DNA from: Acidobacteriota bacterium
Lineage (GTDB): Bacteria; Acidobacteriota; Terriglobia; Terriglobales; Acidobacteriaceae
Length of the DNA stretch: 32,942 nt
Direction of reading: 5' to 3'
Assembly: GCA_019351975.1 (NCBI GenBank)
Contig: JABBOG010000041.1
Span: 1-32,942 of the forward strand
Part shown: in pieces, positions 17,052-25,379 of the stretch
How positions within the stretch are numbered: the first letter of the stretch is position 1
How the letters are laid out: each line of letters begins with the position of its first letter
Position numbers and translations under genes: made by a program
Notes under the pieces: generated by a model
Seen by the model: the letters and a program-made list of their open reading frames with translations, nothing else
What the model was told of the DNA's origin: nothing
Databases searched by the model: none

Positions 17052-19295
17052 TTAAGGATGAGTGTTTGTGTTTGTTTCATCAAATCGAAAGGCGGCTGCC
17101 TGAAAGTCACCGCGTAGATCAATATCCAATCCATGATTCATCCAGTAGCTACCACTTGCTACTTCGGGTGAATCGCTCGCCACCGAACCTGAGATTGAGC
17201 TGATGCGGTAGTCCTTTCCGGGATCAAGACCGCGCAGGTAGACGCGTGGAAAGGGATAACCCATCTGGCTGGAGTGTAGAAATGCGAAGAGCACCCCTTG
17301 TTGTCGGTTCAGCGAGACGGATTCTGTGACGGAGACTTCGCTTCCATCGCGCGGCGAAACTAACCGGTACAACGATCCATGCTGAACCGTCTCTCGAACA
17401 CGCTTATATGCCTCGACCATTGCTTTTGCAGTTGCGAAGTCCGTAGAGGTCCATTGATTCAGATTTGCGCCTACGCCTAGCGACCCTTGCATTGAAGACA
17501 GGAATCTATATGTAAGTGATGTTGTTCGGTGATTGACCCAGTTCGGTGAATCTGTGACCCAAGCCATCATGACGCCGGGCGAATATGCATATGTAAAGCC
17601 ATCCTGGATGCGCAGTCGGTCAAACGGATCGGTGTTGTCGGAAGGCCAGACCTCATCTGTGAGTCCAAGGATTCCAAGGTCTACGCGCCCTCCACCACCA
17701 GAGCAAGACTCGATTTCTACGTTCGGATATTTCGTGTGTAATTCCTGCAGGATGCTGTAGAGGTTGCGAACGTATTTTACGTACACCGCCTTTTGTTCAT
17801 CTGGTGCAACTGCTGGCCAGCCCGGTTCCGACCAGTTACGGTTGTAATCCCACTTGAGAAATGCAATCTGATTGTGGCTGAGAAGATTGTCCAAAAATCC
17901 GTAAACATACTCGCGCACATCTGTTCGCGCGAGGTTGAGGACTAATTGATTTCGTTGTTCTGTTCGTGGCCGTCCGGTGAAGTTCAGAACCCAGTCTGGG
18001 TGTTTCCGGTAGAGGTCGCTGTTCGGATTCACCATTTCAGGCTCAACCCATAATCCAAAATCCATGCCGAGGGCGTGAACCTTGTCGATCAGAGGTTTGA
18101 GCCCATGCGGAAACTTCTGCTGATTGACGTACCAGTCACCTAGTCCTGCGTGGTCGTCTTTTCTCTGGCCAAACCAACCATCATCCATGATGAAACGCTC
18201 GACACCAATCGATGCAGCTTTCTCCGCCAAAGCTTCTTGTCCCGGCTCATCAACGTTGAACCCAGTAGCTTCCCACGAGTTGTAGATGACTGGCCGAGGT
18301 CTGGGGTTTGGTGCGTTCGGAACAATCTTTGTCAACTCAAACCGATGCAGTAAACGCGATGCGCCGCCGATGCCATCCTTTGAAAATCCGCCGTAGAAGA
18401 CAGGTGTTTCGAGATGTTGACCAGGCAGAAGCTTGTATCCAAAGTCGAACGGATTGAACCCGCCAGTGACACGAATCTGCTGTAGTTGGTCTTGCTCGAC
18501 TGTGATGCGCCATGATCCGCTCCAAGCTAAAGCGCCAAACCAAACTTCACCGGTGTCCTCGTCTGCGTGTTCGCCGCGCTCTATCGCGAACCATGGATTG
18601 TTCTGATGTCCTGTCGATCCCCGCTTGCTTTGCAACACGGTTTCGCCGGGGCGGATGGTCTGTTTCTGCAGCCCCCACTCACCTGCCCATCTGCCAGTTA
18701 GATACCGCAGCGAGTAGTCATCTCCTCGCGGGAGACTCCAGGACGCTGCGGCAGCTTGTTCAATTATCACCGGTGCCTGCGTTCCATTTGTGATGACGGC
18801 GGATCGACCGATGATTCCAGTATGTGGATCGACGCTATAGTGCAGCTCCACATAAAAACTCCGTTCGATATCCTTCGTTGTAATCACCAAATCGTTTTGG
18901 TGGATCTGGTGTGAGACATAATGCAAGACCAGATCCCGATTGCCGTCAGGGAAGGTGACTTTCAGGGCCGGTTCAACATAAAGTCCACCACCCCAGCCAG
19001 CATATTCGTTGGGAGTTGTTGTTACAGATGCATCGAATGCAGCGGCCTCAGGTTTTTCATGAGTCGCTGGGAAATGATCGTTGGTTGCTAGCTGTGGTCC
19101 CCAATAAACAGGTTGAAGCTCATCAACATTATTGATACCGAACGCATACGTAGTTCCTGCAGCGTCGATGCGGAATATTCTCATCGCTGCGTTGTAACTA
19201 ATATCGTTATTGCTCTGAGCTCTTGACAGGGATGGCTGGAGCGCTGCGCCCGCTAAGGCTATTGCGCCGATCAAGCCGATATAGAGACGGGTCAT
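17052..19295 (-). CDS. Exported GH36 alpha-galactosidase
   Basis: It releases alpha-linked galactose from oligosaccharides such as raffinose, or from galactomannan side chains. The 747-residue length fits the tetrameric GH36 bacterial group. Residues 1-26 are a signal peptide ending LSRAQ. An N-terminal beta-supersandwich runs to about 330. The catalytic barrel follows, with YNSWEATGF, RFIMDDGWFGQRKDD and GLWVEPEMVNP. The nucleophile is D483 in FLKWDYNR and the acid/base is D553 in WPSDNTDP. The start ATG at 19295 has a strong AAGGAG (complement 19301-19306) five bases upstream. Most GH36 enzymes are intracellular, so the export signal is notable. A LacI regulator lies 69 bases upstream in the same direction, which suggests sugar-responsive control. 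Confidence 0.93.
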   Translation of the reverse strand: MTRLYIGLIGAIALAGAALQPSLSRAQSNNDISYNAAMRIFRIDAAGTTYAFGINNVDELQPVYWGPQLATNDHFPATHEKPEAAAFDASVTTTPNEYAGWGGGLYVEPALKVTFPDGNRDLVLHYVSHQIHQNDLVITTKDIERSFYVELHYSVDPHTGIIGRSAVITNGTQAPVIIEQAAAASWSLPRGDDYSLRYLTGRWAGEWGLQKQTIRPGETVLQSKRGSTGHQNNPWFAIERGEHADEDTGEVWFGALAWSGSWRITVEQDQLQQIRVTGGFNPFDFGYKLLPGQHLETPVFYGGFSKDGIGGASRLLHRFELTKIVPNAPNPRPRPVIYNSWEATGFNVDEPGQEALAEKAASIGVERFIMDDGWFGQRKDDHAGLGDWYVNQQKFPHGLKPLIDKVHALGMDFGLWVEPEMVNPNSDLYRKHPDWVLNFTGRPRTEQRNQLVLNLARTDVREYVYGFLDNLLSHNQIAFLKWDYNRNWSEPGWPAVAPDEQKAVYVKYVRNLYSILQELHTKYPNVEIESCSGGGGRVDLGILGLTDEVWPSDNTDPFDRLRIQDGFTYAYSPGVMMAWVTDSPNWVNHRTTSLTYRFLSSMQGSLGVGANLNQWTSTDFATAKAMVEAYKRVRETVQHGSLYRLVSPRDGSEVSVTESVSLNRQQGVLFAFLHSSQMGYPFPRVYLRGLDPGKDYRISSISGSVASDSPEVASGSYWMNHGLDIDLRGDFQAAAFRFDETNTNTHP

Positions 19296-19364
19296 AGCTT
19301 CTCCTTAATAAACAATAGGTGGGTTATCGTGATGGACGGGGCCGCATTTGCAACAGACATAGCT

Positions 19365-20375
19365 CTAAAGGAGTGCGGGCCCAGTCGATTTGCGTGTCAC
19401 GAACTCTGGAAGAATCGTCTGCTCGGTGCCCGGAACGGGTTGCGAACCTTTTGATTGCAAGGCGTGCAAGAGGGATTGGAAAGCTGCATTGGCAATCTGG
19501 ACGCGCGGCAGACTGACTGTGGTCAAGGGAGGCATCGTATAGGCACTGAGTTGGATGTCGTCATAGCCGACGACAGATATATCGTGAGGCACACTTAATC
19601 CAGCTTCGCCGATCGCACCCATTGCGCCGATTGCGGTAAGGTCGTTGGATGCCAGGACAGCAGTGGGACGGGCCCCGGAACTTAGTATGCGATTCATGGC
19701 AGCATGCCCGCCGTCGACGCGATGATTGCCTTCCTCGATGAGTTGTACATTCGCATCGAGACGAACCCTCGATGCGCTATCCATAAATGCCTTATACCGC
19801 ATGCGTGCTGAAGCCAGCCGCATAGGGCCGCTGATGAAAGCGATGCGATTGTGACCAAGCTGGATGAGATGATTTACAGCCATATCAATGCCAGCTGAAT
19901 AATCGATGCGAACGCAGCCAACGCCGGGGGATGGTACGCCCGTATCTAGAAAGACGAGAGGGATATGTCTGCGGCTGAAATCCTCGATGAGATGGTCGTC
20001 CATTTCGGAAGTCATGATGGCAACGCCATCTACCTTGCGTTGCAACATTCGCCGCACGCAAATCTTCATACGTTCAGAATCATAATTCGTGTTCGCGATC
20101 AGGACTTCCTGGCCATGAAGGACGGCGATATCCTCGAAGGATTTCACTAACTCAGGGAAGAATGGATTTGTAATATCCGAAATGATCAATCCGTAGAGGC
20201 CGCTGCGGCCGGAACCTAACGCTCGCGCATTCGTATCAGGATAAAAGTTGAGCTCTTCGATGGCCTTTCGTACGCGCTCTGCGGTCTCGGGATTTACCTT
20301 CGCTGATCCATTTATGGTGCGCGAAACGGTAGCAGTGGAAACCTTAGCGCGCTTGGCGACAGCTTTGATGTTCAT
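19365..20375 (-). CDS. LacI-family transcriptional regulator
   Basis: A 336-residue sugar-responsive DNA-binding protein. The N-terminal helix-turn-helix and hinge are textbook: IKAVAKRAKVSTATVSRTIN (residues 3-22), then ETAERVRKAIEELNFYPDTNARAL. The periplasmic-binding-protein-like core starts GLIISDITNPFFPELV and ends with the domain motif GYDDIQLSAYTMPPLTTV. It is co-directional with the GH36 alpha-galactosidase 69 bases downstream, so that gene is the likely target and galactosides the likely effector; this is inferred from position only. The start ATG at 20375 gives the standard length. An inverted repeat (CTATC-GGA-GATAG, 20421-20433) lies 46 bases upstream and could be its own operator. 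Confidence 0.92.
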   Translation of the reverse strand: MNIKAVAKRAKVSTATVSRTINGSAKVNPETAERVRKAIEELNFYPDTNARALGSGRSGLYGLIISDITNPFFPELVKSFEDIAVLHGQEVLIANTNYDSERMKICVRRMLQRKVDGVAIMTSEMDDHLIEDFSRRHIPLVFLDTGVPSPGVGCVRIDYSAGIDMAVNHLIQLGHNRIAFISGPMRLASARMRYKAFMDSASRVRLDANVQLIEEGNHRVDGGHAAMNRILSSGARPTAVLASNDLTAIGAMGAIGEAGLSVPHDISVVGYDDIQLSAYTMPPLTTVSLPRVQIANAAFQSLLHALQSKGSQPVPGTEQTILPEFVTRKSTGPALL

Positions 20376-20770
20376 CAGCTATAGTAACCCCATGTAAAGG
20401 CTTTCATCATGGTATCGCATCTATCGGAGATAGCATGCAATGAATTGCAACGGTGTCGATTAGGAGATGATCCGCCAAACTAAATATGACGTGATCTGCG
20501 AGGGCGGTGTACCTAAATCACCGGATGCGGCAGAGCTAGGTGGTGTGGAAGTGAGGCGCACAGAGCGAAGGTGGGCCGTCATCGTTCATGGAGGCGGTAA
20601 ACATTGATTGCGGTCCCACCGAATACACACATTTTCTCGAACGATGTACAGCACGTACTCCTGTCTTTCAAGCACGTATCTCAGTGCGATTTCTTTGAAG
20701 CCGAACGTGCAGACGCTCAGCAATGCAAGCAAGCGGTGGATTATGTCGCCGGAAAATACGGACGCAAGAG
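20376..20770. other. Intergenic region upstream of lacI-type gene
   Basis: 395 bases between the LacI start and the end of the A-PCP-TE gene. It holds the inverted repeat CTATC-GGA-GATAG at 20421-20433. It also has two small open frames I cannot assign: 46 codons on + at 20467-20607 (start MIRQTKYDVICEGG) and 69 codons on - at 20586-20795, which overlaps the 3' end of the neighbouring gene. Neither has a known family pattern, and no transposase remnant is visible. Confidence 0.35.
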
Positions 20771-23461
20771 TCAGGGTTTCTGATGTGGCAACCACTCAGC
20801 AATGTTTTGGACGATGAGCGGCACGTTTGATTGGCGAAACATCGTGTCGTGCTCACCGGGTATAACTATCGTGCGAATCCCTCCGCCTGCAAACAACCTC
20901 CACGCGTGTCTCGATGATTCGAGCAGAGGATCCTGAGCGTCGGTAGCCATGATGTGAAGTATGGGAGAGCTGATCGTTGTGGGTGAGATGAAGGAAAAGT
21001 ATCCGGCTCTTGACTGCTCGGACAGCCAGCGCATCGGTTGCTTCTTCCATGACGTGCCGCGTCGTTGCATGCTTCGAAAGGCGAGCCATAGAACCCTGCG
21101 CATCAGGCGCCGCACTATACTCAGGATAGGACGCATCTTGCCAGCACGCAGGGATGACGTAACCGTCTTTGCAATTGCTTTCAAGATGGCAGGTCCATCC
21201 TGAATGAGGCGCGGGAAACCCGGCGTCGGCACATCAAATAGCAGCAGCAAGCAAGATCTGCCTCGCTGTTCCAGCGCGCGTGCCGTTTCGAAGGCTACGA
21301 CGCCGCCGTAGCAGAATCCGCCAATCACGCACAAACATTGATGCGATCGCTCAATCACTAAAGCTGCGGCCTGCTTGCCTGCAACTTGGATGGAATCAGC
21401 GGAATGTTCATGCCAGAGGCTACCAGGTCGCAGTAAATCCAAGCTCCATGCAGGCTTGAGTTGTCGTCCCAATTCGCGAAAACTGAAACCCTCAGCACCA
21501 TCGGAGGGGATCATATATAAAGCAATATTCGGACCGTTATGGGTCACGACGGGTATCAATTCCATCTTGCTGGACGCAGGCTTGCTCGCACAACCGGCCA
21601 TGGCTTCGGTCGCCAATTTGTAGAGGGTTGTCAAAGTTGGATTACGAAAAAATTGGCTATCTGAGAGCTTGGACGGTAGAGAAAATATGGATTCGACTTC
21701 AGCCAGCATCGTGGCTGCATTGATAGAGTCGCCGCCAATCTCGAAGAAGTCGTCATGGATGCCAATCTGTTCCGTTCGCAAGCATCTTCTCCAAATGCTC
21801 AACAAACACTCCATGAGATCTGTAGGTATGCCTGGTTTTACTACGACAGGAGGTCCATCCTTCAGCGACCGCTGGGGTATTACTGCTTCGGCGGGTGCAG
21901 GTTCGAGCGAGGAGTGCGAGAAGTCGACAGAGTTTGAGAAACGTTCACGAAGTACAAGGCGTTGTGGTTTGCCTGTCGCGCCGCGCGGTATAGCGTTGAG
22001 TCGGTAGATCCTGCGGGGAAGTTTATAAGTGCTCAATTTCATTGCGGCGAATTCTCGCAGTTCCTCATCGTCCACGCGAGATCCTTCACGAACCACAATT
22101 GCGCAGGCTACATCTTCACCCAGAGAGGGATGTGCGACCGCAAACGTAGCGACCTCGCGAATTGCCTCATGAGCTATGAGTACGGCGTCCACTTCATCGG
22201 GAATGAGTTTTTGTCCGCCGCGATTGATCATCTCTTTGATTCTTCCAGTAATCCAGAGAAAGCCGGCATCATCGATTCGGCCTAGATCGCCTGTCAAGAA
22301 CCAGCCATCCCGATATGCATCGCGGTTTGCATCTTGGTCGTTGACGTACCCAGGCATAACGTTCGGACCGCGGACCACGATCTGTCCTTCTTGGCTCGTT
22401 CCAAGGAGTGTGCCATCGCTATGCATGACCGCGATCTCTGGTCCCGTGCTCGGTCCTACGGGTCGCGATGTTGAGGTGCCGGTTACCCTGGGAGAGCCAA
22501 GAGGTGTCGATGCGATACCACCAACCTCGGTGAGCCCATAGACGTCTAATACGGGAACGCCCAGCGAATCTTCAAGCGCGTCTGCAAGTTCAGCGGGCAA
22601 GATAGCGCCACCCGACCGTACGAAGCGCAGGGAAGTTGGCTTGGGTATCGGGTAGGAATTCAGATTGGATACGATAGCCCGGTGTAGCGTAGGACCACCG
22701 GTATACCAGGTGGGACGATACGTAAGCAGGCATTGCTGGAATGATTGCGGGGTGTACTCAAGACCGGTGATGACGCAGCCGCCCGCTCGCAGTTGCGCCC
22801 ATGCTCCTATGATGCCTTGAATGTGAAACAGCTTTGCCATTAGTAGCAGACGATCATCAGAGGTCAGATGTAGAGCATGTGATGTGTTTCTAAACATTGC
22901 GTCCAAGTTGCCGTTTGTAAGTGGAACAATTTTCCTACGACCTGTTGTGGCTGAAGTGTGCAGGAGCAATGTGGTACAAGCAGGTAACTGGATCGGAGAG
23001 CGCTTAGATTCGACCATCTTTGTTTTTACGCGCCAGGAACACCTGTCTTCGGTGACCGTAGATACGATCACTAACAGACCCAGCTTTTCTCCCATAGCGC
23101 TGAAAGCCTCGTTTTCGTGCTCGATCACGATCGCTACTGCTCCAAGCTCGAGGAGGTCTCTCTCTAACTCAGGTGCAGAAACGGCGGGGTTGATGGGCGC
23201 GCAGGCACAGATACGCGAGATACCCAGAGTACTGATGAGACCGCAAAGCGCATCTGGAAGGACAACCGCAACCGTCTCATGCGATTGAATCCCTTCCGAC
23301 TTTAATAATTGTCGAAGCGCCTCGCACATCGTCCATAGCTGAATGTAGGAAAACGCATGACCGCCGGGTTCGAGAAGTGCAGTGCGACGCGGTGCTTCAA
23401 CGGCAAACTTGGCAATTTCTACAAATAACAGATCGTGTTCCATATTTTGGTGAGACACCAT
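20771..23461 (-). CDS. Stand-alone A-PCP-TE (NRPS-like) protein with cysteine thioesterase
   Basis: An 896-residue three-domain assembly enzyme that should adenylate a carboxylic acid, load it on its carrier and release it. The adenylation domain (about 10-505) has A3 variant TSATTGRRK (169-177), GLTE 309-312, TGD 390-392 and Lys498 in GATGKPQR. At the A4 position it has LFHIQGI, as in acyl-CoA ligases, not the FDxS with the amino-binding Asp of NRPS, so a substrate without an alpha-amino group is likely. The carrier has Ser579 in FEIGGDSI. The thioesterase has GFCYGG with Cys717 at the nucleophile position, then D743 (LFDVP) and H871 (GEHDTM). The start is unsure: GGAG abuts the ATG at 23461, and ATG 23443 is an alternative. 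No PPTase, MbtH or export gene is nearby. Confidence 0.85.
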   Translation of the reverse strand: MVSHQNMEHDLLFVEIAKFAVEAPRRTALLEPGGHAFSYIQLWTMCEALRQLLKSEGIQSHETVAVVLPDALCGLISTLGISRICACAPINPAVSAPELERDLLELGAVAIVIEHENEAFSAMGEKLGLLVIVSTVTEDRCSWRVKTKMVESKRSPIQLPACTTLLLHTSATTGRRKIVPLTNGNLDAMFRNTSHALHLTSDDRLLLMAKLFHIQGIIGAWAQLRAGGCVITGLEYTPQSFQQCLLTYRPTWYTGGPTLHRAIVSNLNSYPIPKPTSLRFVRSGGAILPAELADALEDSLGVPVLDVYGLTEVGGIASTPLGSPRVTGTSTSRPVGPSTGPEIAVMHSDGTLLGTSQEGQIVVRGPNVMPGYVNDQDANRDAYRDGWFLTGDLGRIDDAGFLWITGRIKEMINRGGQKLIPDEVDAVLIAHEAIREVATFAVAHPSLGEDVACAIVVREGSRVDDEELREFAAMKLSTYKLPRRIYRLNAIPRGATGKPQRLVLRERFSNSVDFSHSSLEPAPAEAVIPQRSLKDGPPVVVKPGIPTDLMECLLSIWRRCLRTEQIGIHDDFFEIGGDSINAATMLAEVESIFSLPSKLSDSQFFRNPTLTTLYKLATEAMAGCASKPASSKMELIPVVTHNGPNIALYMIPSDGAEGFSFRELGRQLKPAWSLDLLRPGSLWHEHSADSIQVAGKQAAALVIERSHQCLCVIGGFCYGGVVAFETARALEQRGRSCLLLLFDVPTPGFPRLIQDGPAILKAIAKTVTSSLRAGKMRPILSIVRRLMRRVLWLAFRSMQRRGTSWKKQPMRWLSEQSRAGYFSFISPTTISSPILHIMATDAQDPLLESSRHAWRLFAGGGIRTIVIPGEHDTMFRQSNVPLIVQNIAEWLPHQKP

Positions 23462-23489
23462 CTCCGAGATTGTTGACGCGATTTTGATA

Positions 23490-23920
23490 GTACACGGATC
23501 GTCGGGGGCCTGTGTCGATTGGCATGACGAGTAGCCTTTACCGAAGCTCCTGCCAGATCTAGCCCCGTCCGATTGATATGCTCCCGGTCGATGGTTGAAA
23601 GGAGCACAGGTGCCTTATCGCGCCTCTGCGTGCACTTGAGATGTCGAACTTGTCAACGCTCACTTGGACAGCGTCTTTAGAATTGTCCGCGACCCCAAGA
23701 TCCGCGCGAGCACTTCCTGGACCGCAGAAGCCGTCGCAGCCGCTTCTCGATCTCCAGTAGGTACCTCCGAACCCGAAGATAAATCGTAGAGTGATCAACG
23801 GGCACGCCGCTCTCTCCTATCATCCGCTCGAGATCTCGATAACTGATCCCATGCCCGTAGTATCAACGCATCGCTACAAAGGATGATCTCGCCTTCAAAT
23901 TGACGCTACTTGAATCTGAC
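23490..23920 (-). pseudogene. IS6-family transposase relic
   Basis: On the minus strand RFK, stop, RQFEGEIIL and, after a shift, VAMR, stop, YYGHGISYRDLERMIGES then GVPVDHSTIYLRVRRYLLEI and EKRLRRLLRS follow the N-terminal half of IS6 transposases (FKWRQFEGEIIL..VRWYLRYGISYRDLEEMM..GV.VDHSTIYRWVQ). Both stops replace a conserved Trp (complements at 23906-23908 and 23863-23865). Weaker traces continue (GSWGRG for SWRVDE, VDKFDISSARR, NRHRPPTI) to about 23490, with the DDE core collapsed. The part from 23720 to 23920 is secure; the remainder is tentative. It ends about 30 bases before the start of the A-PCP-TE gene. No terminal inverted repeats were recognised. Confidence 0.8.
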
Positions 23921-24009
23921 ACGACACGCTTCGCAATTATTCAGCCCATTCTTACGCGATAACCAAAGCTTTCCACCAGAGCCCAGGCACGCGCGTGCAG
24001 CATCAGCGC

Positions 24010-25167
24010 CTAACGAAAGAGAATTGGCGCGACCTGATACAGATAGAGTCGCCAGTTCTTCCATTCATGGCCGTCGGGTGTCTCTTCGGTCTCGAGATGT
24101 ACGCCGTCGGCTTTAAAGCGCGCGACGCAAGCAATGGCATTGTCCCGCGCGATATCGGTCTGGCCCCAACCCCACCAGAAGAGTTTGAGCTCAGAGTTAT
24201 ACTGCGGGATACGCGCAGCGTCTGGACCGCTGAAGAAGGCCTTGCGATCGGCGGGGAACCAGCCTGAGCTCATTACGACGAGCCAGCGGAACGTACCCAG
24301 ATTATGAAGGCCTATATTGAGGGTTTGAATCCCGCCCATCGACAGCCCACCTAGTGCGCGGTTTTCAGCATCGGCATGCGTACGATAGTGTGTGTCGACA
24401 AAGGGGATGATGTCGTGAATGAGTTCGTTGTTGAAGGGATCTTTCGTAGCGTCGCCAGTCATCACCTGGGGGCCAGTGGGTGTCCAGCCGGAGGGCATGA
24501 CGATGATCATCGGCTTTGCTTTGCCGGCAGCGATCAGGTTGTCCAGGATATCGCCGGCGCGGCCAACGGTTGACCACGATGAGTCGGTCTCACCGCCACC
24601 GTGGAGAAGGTAGAACACGGGGAAGGTGCCCTCGCCTTTCTCGTAGCCGGGCGGGGTATAGATGTACATCTCACGCGCAGCGCCCTTAAATGTAGAGGCG
24701 TTGTAGACGACGCGGGCAACCGCACCGTGGGGAACCGACCGGGTCTCGGAGAAATCGCCTGGAACGATAAGGAGCCTTTCCATACCATTCTGCAAGGGCG
24801 ACGAGCGCACATTGCGTGGGTCGGGAACATCCATGCTATCCACGCGGAAGTGGTAGCGCCATGCGCCGGGCAAAAAGCTGGAAGTCGATGTGCCGGTCCA
24901 CACGCCGTCGGACCCCTTGTTCATGGGTATGGACGAGGGCGGTGCAAGCGTGGTGCCCGCACGAGGCAGGCCCTGATAGATGTCACCGGCAACTGCGACG
25001 GAGGTGGCGTGGGGCGCCAGAAGCCGGAATGTCACTCTGCCATCTGGAAGCAACTGGGGAGACGGTGCAGGAGGCTGACGCAGTTGCGGCGGTGCAGCCG
25101 GTGCGGCAGTCTGTCCCATGGCTGGGATGGCAAAGGTGAGTGCGAGCAGAAGACGGCAGAGTGGCAT
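24010..25167 (-). CDS. Exported CE1-type esterase with N-terminal E-set domain
   Basis: A 385-residue alpha/beta hydrolase of the esterase-D / feruloyl-esterase type. It probably cleaves ester links on plant polysaccharide or oligosaccharides. A signal peptide (PLCRLLLALTFAIPAMGQ) is followed by a Pro/Ala-rich linker. An E-set/CBM48-like domain is at about 40-140 (VTFRLLAPHATSVAVAGD, GVWTG, RYHFRVDS). The hydrolase domain has YLLHGGGETDSSW and the nucleophile Ser276 in LGGLSMGGIQ. The acid is probably the Asp in GWGQTDIARD and the His is H367 in DGHEWKNWR. The ATG at 25167 is chosen because it begins the signal peptide; the frame also opens at a GTG at 25200 that would add 11 residues. It is the last gene of the co-directional hydrolase set. 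Confidence 0.87.
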   Translation of the reverse strand: MPLCRLLLALTFAIPAMGQTAAPAAPPQLRQPPAPSPQLLPDGRVTFRLLAPHATSVAVAGDIYQGLPRAGTTLAPPSSIPMNKGSDGVWTGTSTSSFLPGAWRYHFRVDSMDVPDPRNVRSSPLQNGMERLLIVPGDFSETRSVPHGAVARVVYNASTFKGAAREMYIYTPPGYEKGEGTFPVFYLLHGGGETDSSWSTVGRAGDILDNLIAAGKAKPMIIVMPSGWTPTGPQVMTGDATKDPFNNELIHDIIPFVDTHYRTHADAENRALGGLSMGGIQTLNIGLHNLGTFRWLVVMSSGWFPADRKAFFSGPDAARIPQYNSELKLFWWGWGQTDIARDNAIACVARFKADGVHLETEETPDGHEWKNWRLYLYQVAPILFR

Positions 25168-25379
25168 CGGACGAGTACACCTCACAAATGAAGAGATCAC
25201 CCTTGAAGGAGGGAATATTGATTGCGGTAGAGAAACTCAGCTTCATCGTGAAGCATGTTTTGCGAGCGATCTACGGATTCGCTTTCAACGTAGTCGACAG
25301 GCGTGTTCGATGGATCATGCAAGCTACGGAGCTTTAGGTAAACGCAGCATATTTATCTACGCAGCACCAGGTGAGGCTT

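Noticed and set aside
19296-19364. LacI operator before the GH36 gene (around GTTATCGTGAT)
   Set aside because: The palindrome is too imperfect and does not match the repeat upstream of the regulator.
20467-20607. 46-codon open frame with GGAG next to its ATG (MIRQTKYDVICEGG...)
   Set aside because: The ribosome site touches the ATG, no family pattern is seen, and nothing else supports expression.
20586-20795. 69-codon minus-strand open frame overlapping the end of the A-PCP-TE gene
   Set aside because: The sequence is not obviously random but there is no ribosome site or recognisable domain, so I list it only within the intergenic entry.
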